Positions 37,423 to 47,900 of a stretch of 64,000 bases of DNA are shown here, one piece after another (position 1 is the stretch's first letter; each line of letters starts with the position of its first letter). Source of the DNA: Marisa cornuarietis (lineage: Eukaryota > Mollusca > Gastropoda > Architaenioglossa > Ampullariidae); contig SMMW01000568.1 in the NCBI GenBank assembly GCA_004794655.1, positions 2,097,001-2,161,000 of the forward strand, written 5' to 3'. Made by a program: the position numbers and the translations under genes. The notes under the pieces were generated by a model, which was not told the DNA's origin, did not search any database, and saw nothing but the letters and a program-made list of their open reading frames with translations.

Positions 37423-37428
37423 TTTATA
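37423..37428 (-). promoter_or_regulatory. TATA box of lectin gene 1
   Basis: TATAAA on the minus strand about 90 bases upstream of the ATG, with TTCAGACAG about 30 bases downstream as a plausible start site. The arrangement is identical in copy 2 (50238-50243). Confidence 0.65.
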
Positions 37429-37583
37429 CTCACAAAGTTTCCCAGGTGGCAGAAGGTGGGGCAGTAACAGTTATCCACGTCCCGAGAGGCGTTGTCAAAC
37501 AGGAACACACCATGTCGTCAGTGTCCTACTATGTCGATAGAAACTCGATTACAGATGATTCAAACCACCCACACCAATGAAAA

Positions 37584-37762
37584 GCGGTCCGGTGACGCAA
37601 CGGTTAGCGCCTGTCAACAATACAATGAGGACTGGCTGTCCTGTGTTCAGCTCTCGTGTCCGGCACGCTGTTCTATCTATACATGCAGCATAAGCTTGTA
37701 GGACTGGCTGCCGTGCGGTGCTATTGCCTTAGTTGCTGCCTTGGCGTAAAACACCAACCCAT
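37584..37762 (+). mobile_element. tRNA-derived SINE, copy 1
   Basis: Head GACGCAACGGTTAGCGCC resembles a Pol III A box and GTGTTCAGCTCTC a B box. The 3' part TTAGTTGCTGCCTTGGCG and TAAAACACCAACCC matches the conserved SINE 3' domain also seen at 47475-47703. It is present at the same place in copy 2 (50398-50575), so it predates the segmental duplication. Confidence 0.65.
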
Positions 37763-38283
37763 CCCGCTTCTCTTTGCCTCATTTCAAGGGAGAGAAGCAA
37801 ATAAATGGTTTAGCTGGAATAGTGGCGAGGAATGGGGGGAAGTTGTAGACATTCTGCGATAGGTGATCAATTAAGTGCTGGCTTTGAAAAGAAACATTAA
37901 ATGTTACGATAAATCAGTTACTAAAACTCCGTAAAAGCCAGCAACTCCTATACGTCCTATGGAAACTCAGGTCTTTCTCTGTCATCCTCACTCGGCTCTG
38001 TTAGTCCTTCAGTGAAAGTCTCATCACGTTTTCGTTCATCTCTTGGTTCCACAAGCTGTCCCTAGGAAACATGAACAGTCTCCCTTGTTAATATCTGTTC
38101 CAAGATCACCAGGACTTGGCAAAAGGACTTAGCAGCCTCAAGTTATCATCAAATGCGTGTACTCGTCACAGCACCTCACTCATCACACTTACTTGATCAA
38201 TTCTACTGGCGGGATCTTGTAGAAGCCTGAGCTGATCGAAGGTCCCCAACTGTATCTTACTGTTGTTGTTGTGGTTGGGGGAA

Positions 38284-38299
38284 ATATATATATATATAT

Positions 38300-38362
<63 letters not shown>
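38284..38362 (+). repeat. (TA)n-(TG)n microsatellite
   Basis: A short AT run followed by a TG run of about 60 bases. The long Thr/His frames on the other strand are by-products. Confidence 0.9.
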
Positions 38363-38364
<2 letters not shown>

Positions 38365-38499
38365 ATTATTTTAACATGTGTACTATGTAAGTATCTATAT
38401 ATTGTTGAGGCTGTTCTTTGTCTTACAACTGTAGGCCTGTCCTTGCACAATCTAAAAGGTGAAGCTGACAAGGGAGAGGCGAGAATGCACGCGAGTGGT

Positions 38500-38960
38500 T
38501 TTGGAAATTTATATAAATCCACAACTTGAACCAATTTTCCACGGAGGATTATTAGGAAACAGACATTACCGAGCAAATGCACTACCCGTGATAATCACGG
38601 CTGCAGGAGAGTAAATAAAACAATGTCAGCCATACTTTACTCCTCACTCAGGTAATCTGGCTTTTTCATTCTGAAGGCGTAAACTCTGTAAGAAAGACTG
38701 CTGACCTGCAGGATCTCGCACACTAGACTGTTTAGTAAAATAGCTCCATAGTATTATAGCATGACCACCCTTGGGTACGATCCACTCAAGATCCATCCAT
38801 TCTTTAATACCTCTAGTCATTCAATGTATCCTTTCCACACTATCTCTCACACACCTTTTGTTTTTGTAGTCTGCATCCATGTTACTGTCTTTGTTGGCTG
38901 CGCTGCGCTTATGTTTAAACTGCCTTTTAAACGGGCAAATGGGATATAAGTGATTTAAAC

Positions 38961-38995
<35 letters not shown>

Positions 38996-39900
38996 CTCGT
39001 CCGTTTCATACCTGCAATCGCTCACCCAAAGCTCTCTAGCTTGTTGTTGGGATGAGCTAACCGTCCTGGGATGATCTGTGCATGCGTATCAAGACAAAGT
39101 TCATACCCGCTCTGTACATCATCTACACAATACAACAAGCTGTGGACAACAATTAACATGCGTATGGCGACCAGGTTTCGCTGACAGTGAAAAGACTTGA
39201 CAAGAAATAAATTAATGTTAAGGAGACGAGTCGCAAACAGGTTTAAAAAAGTATATCGTCTTCATAATAAAACAAGCTGTGGACCACAATTGACTTGCAC
39301 TGGGCGATCATGTTTTGCTGGCAGTAATGAGACTGGACAAGAACTTAATGAGCGTTGAGTAGTTTCCTCACAGACACTGTCCACCGAGGGTTTTTGACAA
39401 AGCAAAATCCGTAGAACCCTCTCCCATCATTCACGATCAGTTATATGTGTTCAGTTTAGAAAACACATCACAAACTAAAAGGCTAATACAATAATTCCTG
39501 TTAATTTTGAATAAATAAGTAGATCGAAAGTAGAGGGACAATATGACATTTAACATACGAATGTTTTTCATATTTAGCTAAATTATAATGGTACCTAAAC
39601 ATGTTGACAAAGGACTGCAGCACTATATTTCTGAACTTTTCTTACAAGCTCATCACTTTGTAGAAAAATCACCTTTACAATTTTTTGTTATTTTTTCCCA
39701 AATATGGGATGCATGCTTGTCATCCTCATCGACACTGATGTTGCTGCCTTGTCAAATATTATTTGTTAAAAATAACAACAAAAGTAGGGAGGGTGAGAGG
39801 CAGGTTGAGAAAATAGCGGTTTTGGGTGCCGTGGTCGATTTGAGATAACAACGGATGTGGATACTTTGACATATAGTACATATTGTTCAGATGCGTTCTT
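38500..39900. repeat. Segmental-duplication block B, copy 1
   Basis: Collinear with 29034-30430 and 50740-52250 over about 1.4 kb, including the ATT run at 38960-38993. It lies upstream of lectin gene 1. No coding potential is seen. Confidence 0.8.
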
Positions 39901-40339
39901 GTTGAAAAAGTGTGTTTGAATTTTAAATAAATTCATTTTTCACACCTATCATCATCGAATTGCTTATTTTTAAGACTTGGTTTTGCGCACGTCGATCGAT
40001 ATAATCTCGAGAGGCTGCATATCAATGGAAGGAGCAATCTCACCCCTAATTTCGTCTATCAATAAAGTACCCGAGGTTTAAACATTTCCGAAACTATTTG
40101 TTATTTTCCGAATTAACTTCTTCGAACCGTCAACGACTATTGGTTTATTTGGAAATTTTCACGGAAAATTTGGAAACTTTACAATCTGGCACCCCAACTT
40201 TTCTGTTTTCGGCACCAAGGCTAGAAATTCGTTGATGATCTCATATTTCTTTCGATTACTTTGTTATTTCCTTGAATTTTCGCTTGAGTTTTGAGTAAAA
40301 ATAGTTACCCTTAGTAAAAAGAACACTTTGTGCAAAGAT

Positions 40340-40880
40340 TCAAGTCCGAAATATGACGGATGCACAGCGAGATAAAGCAAGTGAGATCTGTAAACAGACC
40401 TCTGAGCAAGTGAAGAGCGAGTGCCACGTGGCCGTCCTTGATTTCTTGTGGGGATGTAAGATGTTGGCTAAGGTACGTCTCTGGCTGTAGGAGTCTGATG
40501 GTCCTGTCAATGGTTTCCAGTCACCAAGTACAACAATGATTCTCCTTTTCCGAACCACCTTCAAAATCTTGTGTAGTTGTTGGTAAAACTTCTCCCCTTC
40601 GTCGTCTCCATGCGTGGAAGTCGGAGCGTATACTTGGTCAATGGTGACATTGTGCGGCTAAGGTAAGACACGTATGGAGATCAGGCTGCTGGATACGGGT
40701 GTACAGCTGATGACGGCTCTGACTACCTTACTGTACACGAGAAATCCCACACATCACTCATGTCTGGGGTCCTACCCACTGTACCACAGGTTTTGGTCGT
40801 CGTCCGTCGTTATTTTCCGAAATCCTGTCCATCTGACCGTTGCCAGTCCCACAATGTCTCGTGGGTGAGTTGGTGCACTT
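40340..40880 (-). mobile_element. Degenerate LINE endonuclease fragment
   Basis: Reading the minus strand with stops and gaps gives GLATVRWTGFRKITTDDD, VGFLVYSKVVRAVISCTP, VTIDQVYAPTSTHGDDEGEK and IIVVLGDW, the order seen in AP-type endonucleases of non-LTR elements (GDWN motif). It is probably the same family as 35468-36779. Several stops show it is dead. Confidence 0.75.
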
Positions 40881-40889
40881 TTCTGCACA

Positions 40890-41100
40890 GAGCTACCAAA
40901 AGGCAGTACGGGGCCCCGAGGCAGACGATTTTTCCGGGCCCCTTACATTAATCATTAATTGTAATAGCTTATTATTTTCCAGTATGCTTCAAAGCTTACG
41001 ACTGACAGTATCTACAGGTAATATACACAGATAACATTAGGAAAACTTTACAAATTTGTAGCGGTCTTTGAAGTCTAACTCTGTTTATTTGTTTTTTTTC
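40890..41100. repeat. Dispersed repeat, copy 2
   Basis: Counterpart of 28533-28770, with the same order of blocks (GGCAGACGATTTTTCCGGG, TAATCATTAATTGTAA, GTCTTTGAAGTCTAACTC). It directly adjoins the endonuclease relic at 40340-40880. Confidence 0.6.
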
Positions 41101-41703
41101 TCGCGATAATGATTGTTGTAAATATACAGATCTTCAGTTTCAGTCTGCCTTGGGTGTCTCGTTTTTGCCAGAGACATGGGTTGAGGCGTGAGGTGATGAA
41201 CTGGTTGTACAAACACGGACATCTGTAGATCATTTGTTCCAGCAATAGCCCAGATGAGGGAGGAGGTTTTTGTGTTATCTTTCTCTCACATCAACTTCAT
41301 AATATTCCAGAAGCAAGTGCAGCATTAAAAGAGGAGAAAGCGTAAAGGTAGACTCGCGACATGACGATCTTTGTGACGTTAGAGGTTCGAGGCCGCACTT
41401 ATCTCGAGGACAAGCTTTTGTGAGGGTGGTGTCCATCTTCTCTCCTTGATAGTTTTTCTTTCTTAAGGTTTAGATTGATGCAGCCATTCAAGTGTTAAAA
41501 TAAAATAAGTAAAAAATTTTAAACACACTTTTCTGTTAAATGTACTAAAATCGATAAAATACTTTTTACCTGAGATTTTGGAATTTTCTTTAATACATTT
41601 AACTTAAATTGTAAAAAAAGTTAAAACCCGCAAAGTGATCCAAGTCGCAAGAGTTAGAAACGCGCAGACCACCACCTATACCACCACCACCACTACTACT
41701 ACT

Positions 41704-41735
<32 letters not shown>

Positions 41736-41757
41736 CGAAAACAACAACAACAACAAT
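41704..41757 (+). repeat. (AAC)n microsatellite
   Basis: An AAC run with one interruption, preceded by an ACC/ACT-rich stretch. The poly-valine frame on the other strand is an artefact of it. Confidence 0.85.
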
Positions 41758-42259
41758 CAATAATACATTCATACCCGACACACAAGACAGACCCTCATAA
41801 AATTTTGATTGAGACTCGCATATGATCTACATCCATTCACACACAGTAGCGTCAGACTTTGCACGGCCGGAACAAGGACAGTGTCAGTCTGTTGGTCCTG
41901 CAAGCGGGCACGTAGAATAATAGTTCCGACGGAATCTGGCGGAACATGACTATCTATTGAGAATTGCAGACGCAATTGAAAATGTGTCTGTTGCAGGATG
42001 AAGGTCGTAACACCCTACAGCTCGAATAAAGGAAACATTAAAAAAAAATCTGCCTGATGCTATGTTTATTCAGAGGTTTAACAGTTATATCGAGGCAGTT
42101 TATCCAAACTTTGTTTTTTTCCTTTAGACTTTCTTAGAAATATTTAATCGGTCTAATTTAATGTAGTGCAGCACTAAATGGTGATAAATATTAATATTAT
42201 CCGGCACAAATTTTACCTTCCAAACGCACAGCCATCAATGTCGTCACGTAGTATACAGC

Positions 42260-43043
42260 AACGTAAGTAAAGATTACGTGTTCTGTTTGATCGTACCAAC
42301 ACTCTTGTCTGTGCGTTTGTTCTTTCTCGACTTGACTACTGCAACTCCTTGCTGGCAGGCTGCCCCTCATCCCTCATTCAGAGACTCCAGAGAGTACAGA
42401 ACTCTGCTGCACGTCTGGTGCGTAGAGCCACGAAACGGGACCATGTCACTGCTCTTCTTCGTTTTCTGCACTGGCTACCCATCCGTTCTCGCATTCAGTA
42501 CAAACTGTCTGTGCTGTGTTTTAATTTCTTTGCAGGCTCCTGTCCAGACTATTTCTCTGAACTTCTCATCCCTTACGCTCCGGCCAGACAACTACGCTCT
42601 TCGTCGGATGACCGTATCCTAACTGTTCCTCTCACCAGAACAACATCATATGGTCACAGGACTTTTGGTTACTGTGCAGCAAAACAATGGAACTCTCTCC
42701 CTTTCCATATCCGCCACCTTCCTACAATTGAATCCTTCAAATCTGCACTGAAAACGCACCTCTTCCTTGAGCATTACTCCTAACACAGTCCACACAATGT
42801 TCGTCCTTCTTACCCTCCCCCCTTCTGCTCTTGCTAATTTTCTACCATCTTTCTCTGCAGAATCCCTATATTTTCTATGTTCTGTTACTTGGTGTCTTTT
42901 GTGTTTTCCATCTTTGTTTTCTGTTTGTCGTCAGTACTGTCGTTTATTCTTACGTCCCTCGAGTTCTATCCATTTGGTCCATGTCTCTTCCTTGTTTTTA
43001 AGCTCTAAGAGCATGCTCTCTATGAGTGTGAATACAAATCTTC

Positions 43044-43101
<58 letters not shown>

Positions 43102-43105
43102 CATG
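42260..43105 (+). mobile_element. 3' end of a CR1/L2-like LINE with ATT tail
   Basis: The plus-strand frame through 42783 reads LSRLDYCNSLLAGCPSS, RLQRVQNSAARLVRR, LLRFLHWLPIRSRIQYKL, YGHRTFGYCAAKQWNSLP and FKSALKTHLFLEHYS, the usual C-terminal block of CR1/L2-type ORF2. A 3' UTR follows and ends TGCTCTCTATGAGTGTGAAT and (ATT)n. The reverse-transcriptase core is missing (5' truncation). It is the apparent source type of the 32854-33042 insert. Confidence 0.85.
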
Positions 43106-43444
43106 TGCCTGCTAAAAATTCTTTGTAAACTTGCTTTGAATTGTGAATAATTATTCGTGCTCTGGAAGGGATGCTCCTCACCAAAGTGATCTCGTGTTTT
43201 GTTTTCCCGGGTAAGAATGCGCCTGTCCACGTGTGGTGTGTGACATGGTAATACATGGTGTTTGAAGTAAATGCTGCCAGCAAATGTCTTGAAGCCAAGC
43301 TGAAGCTGATTTGACGAAAACAACAAACCAGGTAAAATAAACTATGAAGTATCTTAAGCTGAGAGGTGATAAGGGGATCTAGCAAGTATTATCAGATATA
43401 CAGCTTTGCTTTGAACAAAGAACAGGAACCAACAAAAATAAAAC

Positions 43445-43860
43445 TGAATGACAGTTTGACTGCGGGGCTTTCGACGAGAAGAAGACTGTGTTAGACATAT
43501 CCATTGCGTTCACTGAAGAACGATTTAAACAGATTCAAGAGCACAGTGTATTATTTGGATTTCTTTAAGATCTCTAAAGCATTTATGGAAGGCCCATGAA
43601 TGACAGTCTTGCAATGTCTCGGAAAAGACAGTAAGACACGAAACAGCGAAGACATTTACGGAGAGGAACACTGTTCTGAATTACAGGCTGTAGCTAGAAG
43701 GCTTCTCAAGCCTGAAATGAGCCTCAAGGAAGTCTTAGTGTTCAATATCCGAAATAAATTATTTGATAATGTGCCGAATGTGGTGTCACTCAGAATCTGT
43801 ATCGACCAACTCAATTTCTTTTCAGTGTACAACAGTGTTATTAAACTTAAAATTAATTAA
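43445..43860 (+). pseudogene. hAT/ZMYM-like transposase C-terminal relic
   Basis: Frames with breaks give FDEKKTVLDISIAFTEERFK, QEHSVLFGFL, then DIYGEEHCSELQAVARRLLK, LKEVLVFNIRNKLFDNVPNV. This order matches the C-terminal part of hAT-derived ZMYM-type proteins before the dimerisation region. At least two stops or frameshifts lie between segments, and the end after NVPNV is replaced. Family assignment is from memory of the pattern. Confidence 0.6.
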
Positions 43861-44798
43861 AAGTTAAATGAGATCAACAATGTTGGAAGACAGAATGGCT
43901 TTGCTGGTCCCGTATCTGTTTATAGACATCAAATTTTCTCCTTCTGTAACACAAAGGGTGCTATATCATGACCTGCTGGTCAGTTTCCACGAGACCGCGA
44001 ATTATTCAGAAACAGTTTTGTCTCTTCTTGATTCATTTCTTGCTCAGTTTTTAATTCGCGCTCCTTTCATTAACACCTTACTTCTATATGTAGTGTGTTT
44101 GCTTTCAGACGTGTTTGAGTGCAGTTGCCATATTTTTTCGGGTCTTTCATTGCGATATTGTGGCATCAAATATTTATAATTTATAGACAAGCAGCCTTTA
44201 GGAGACAACTTCAATGCGTGACTTCTCTTTGGGAAGAATAAACAGACAAGAGTAGCTGCACTTGTAGATGCAGGTAGCAGAGGGAAAATACTTAACATTC
44301 CAGTTAAAGATATACCTTACATTTTCCCCTTGGTCAAAAAAGTGCACTGCTTTAAATTTGCACCTGTCTTTTCTTGACAGCAGTTTTTCTACTTTAGGTG
44401 CTTTGCATTCATTTCTAAGTCTTGGCGTGCATTTAGATGGAGTGGCAATCATGACCAACATATCAGCTTTGAGGCAGCCATAACGTGCATGCACACTGTT
44501 TCATAATACCATTACATCAGGTGGTTACTGATTTGTCTGATCAGTCATCTCTTGTGCGAAATTTGTGTGCAAGAGACGACGGCTACCTGTGCTGAGAGTG
44601 AGCAAGGGAGCTCTGACTACAAGCCACCATAAGTAATATTTCTGAGACATATACAATATTACTAACAACAGTCTCACATTCTTATACCTTTGTGACATAT
44701 ACGATATTACTAATGAAAGTCTTATATTTACTTGCTTGTCAGATCTTACATTACAAAAGTTAATAACACAATGGTGGGAGGAGTGGTTATAGTGTTTG

Positions 44799-44804
44799 TT
44801 TATT
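44799..44804 (-). terminator. Polyadenylation signal of lectin gene 2
   Basis: AATAAA on the minus strand about 100 bases past the TAA stop, at the same relative place as in lectin gene 1. Confidence 0.65.
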
Positions 44805-44903
44805 TTGTCAAAGATGACCAATTTGCCATGGTAAGAGCAGCAGACTGTGACTAGCTGACTAACCATTACTAACGTACAGTGTTGACAGCATATAATTTGT
44901 CAT

Positions 44904-47900
44904 TTAATGCATCTCAATGTTTACCTGACAAACAAACCCTGCCTTCACCATACAGTCAAGGTCGTTGAGCGTGATATAGTTATTGTAGTGGACATGGACA
45001 CAGTCCTCGTTGTCCCCAGTGTTGGACGGGTTGGCGCCGTCCCAGAGTCCGGAATCACTCGACAAGGGGGTGCCGTCATTCCACAGGAAGCTTCCCTCCT
45101 TCACAATGTCATTCGCTCCAATCCAAAAGTTAGCGCTTGGTGAAAGCACTTGACCTAAACAGAAACGATGGTATTGCAGTCCTCTATAATATATTAAATG
45201 ATTGAATAGTTCATAGAATGAAAAAAGTCAGTTCTAATGCCCTCTGCATGTGCGGAAAATGAGTCATTAGACAACTGGGAGGTGTAGTCATGACGACATG
45301 TTCCACACATAGCTACATGTGGACAAGACATGAAATTATGTAAGGGTGATGTGATAAAGATCTTACATTACTTACTGTCACGGATTGATCCGTGACGGCG
45401 CGCGCACCAAAAAAAATAGACTCGTCCCGTGCAAAATAGTTGAACAACTAAACCTATTCGGTTTCAAATGAATATGTGAATACCTAGAAAAGTGTTTACA
45501 CTTAAAGATCTTTATCACAGCACCCTTACAATAGTAAACAAATTTAGACAGCCTCAAGTATTAACTGGATACCATGTTTCCCTCCCTTGCTTATTTCTAT
45601 TGCGAACTCATTAATGAAGAAGGAAAACTGAGTAACCAGCCTTGTTTGACTCATTGAGGACATTCAAATACATCTGTAGTTACAAAATTAACACATGCAA
45701 GGACTGATTGCTCGCAAGGCCATATACATTCTATCACTCACACCATTCTCACTCACAACACTCCAGAGCACATTTCTATTAACAGAGTCAAAAGCTCGCT
45801 TAAAGTCCACAAAAGCGACATACATCTTATGTCTTAGTAAGTGCTTCTGCACTACAGCAAACAAAGTGAAGATATGGTCCATTGTACTATAGCCTTTTCT
45901 AGAGCCTGCCTGCTCCTCTATAATCTTTTCTTCTGTTTCCGCCCGTCTTGACAATCTCCTATTCAATATATCTGTGTAAATTTTACTAATAACACACGTT
46001 AGTGCCACTACTCTATAGTTTCCTGGTTCATTTATGTTTCCTTTTTATGTATTGGTGCTGTAATGGATTTGGACCATTTACATGGGAAAGTGCCTTGAGT
46101 GAGAAAGAGAGCGATATACTAAGTCAATTTTTATATTTTAGATAATTTAGATAAGTTCAACAATAACTAAATATATATCCTAACTTTATTATATTCGGAT
46201 TAGAAAGAGAATTTTCGTGTTTCTTATTCGTAATTTTCAAAGAATTAGAAAACTACAAGAACACGCTTTAAAAAAAATTACAGTCGTGCTTACCCATGAA
46301 GATATCTACCAAAACTCTAGGGTAAAGATGGGAAGCGTGCAAAGGAAACACTAACACGCAGCATAACTTTTTAAGTACATGTCAATAAAAACAACTGTAT
46401 TCCGAGCAGCAAAGAAAGTTTGACAGCTTAACAGACTAACTTCTTTTCACACGAAAGCAATCGAGAAAAGCTGTTTCATGTGTCTCTCTAGTCTTAATTA
46501 CTTACTCAGTCACATTTGTTGATGTACACATCAACAAACAAAATGCCCAATATGACGGCATTTTAAATTAAGATGCGTTAATAAACGACATATTTGCAGG
46601 CTAAAAGTGCTGCAGCATTCTTTACTAGATCAGGGCCACTTCAAGTTGAATTGAAACACTCAAGTTTTTAGTTTGATTCTTGGGAAAATTATACACGGTA
46701 TCTTCTTCTAAATTTTGAGATAAGCGATTCACAAACTTTACAAACTATTTTGTACAAATTCATTTTTGTATAATAAAGTACTAATTTCTTTATTTCATGA
46801 AATTTGCTATATTCGGTAAATCATTTTCCGACGACGCCATTTCTAAAAATAGAAACGTTATCGTTTCAGAAACGTCGATGCGTGTTTTTGAGAACACAAG
46901 TAATACTGAATTCTTGACACTTTTGTAACCAAATCAAAACGTTTTTTTTATTTTGGATGCTGTTATTCACTTTTTCTTTGAATTAAGCCTCATTCGTATT
47001 GTAGATGACAGTAAACATTTTATCAACTCACCCATCGTGTCCATCAGATGCACTAAGGCCGGGACATCCTCCTCACGTGACTTGATGTAAAAGAGATGAG
47101 CTCCATCAGCCTCACAGCGCTTCCTGGCGGTCTCATACTCTTGCTCGATGGTGTACAGCTTCAGACAACGCTTGTTGTAAAGCACATAGCCCTTCTCCAC
47201 AGGACAGCCGCCTGCACATGAAATGTTTCAGCGCAAAATTTTTCCATGACCTTAATAGTGGTGTTGTGTCAGGAACTGACCTGTGAATTAAGGCCCCTTG
47301 ACATTGTAAGTATAAGGCAGTGTAGGGTAGTCTTATCACAGAGTGTGTCAATCTTTGTCTAAATGCTGAATGATATGCGTTCGACACGTAAAAAGAACTC
47401 ACACATGACAACAATAACAAGCCCGAGATACAACTGATGTTGTTCGTGCGTATGTGAGACTGGATGATGGCTGTTTGTTTGTTTGTTTGTGTTTAACGCC
47501 GTGTCAGCAACTAAGGCTATATCACGGCGAGAAAAGGTATTCTTATTTAAAATGTTTTGGGACCAAAAACTCTCAAGTAATATAAATATGACATCGCAAA
47601 AATTAAGAAGCCACACAAAAAGCAGTAAACACATTTGAGAGGCGGGAACATGTAAAAGGAGGGTTGTGGCCCAAAAAAGCCACCAACATTCCAAAAACCA
47701 AAAACTGGATGATGGCTGTAACTGGAGTTAACGCCACTGTGCCATTTAGAAGTACCGATAGCACGTATGGTAGGATTCCTTATATATAACCCAGTATTTT
47801 GTATATAGATATAAAGGTGTAAATTTTGCGTAACTTGTGTGTTTATGTTTTCCTTTCTTGTTGGACTTTGTTTCACGTGACTGACGTGGCTCGCGTTTGA

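Larger units (their letters stand above)
30433..37862. repeat. Segmental-duplication unit A, copy 1
   Basis: A 7.4-kb block holding lectin gene 1 and its flanks. It is collinear with 44264-50660 from GATGCAGGTAGCAGA at its left end to the SINE and GAGAGAAGCAAATAAATGG at its right end. Flanks and introns are about 90% alike by eye. Length differences come from insertions private to one copy. Confidence 0.9.

Noticed and set aside
43868..44179. 103-codon plus-strand open frame
   Set aside because: Hydrophobic AT-rich translation with no family match or splice context.
44198..44494. 98-codon minus-strand frame (MHARYGCLKADM...) conserved in the duplicate
   Set aside because: The counterpart at 30437-30665 has stops and frameshifts, so similarity reflects the segmental duplication rather than coding constraint.
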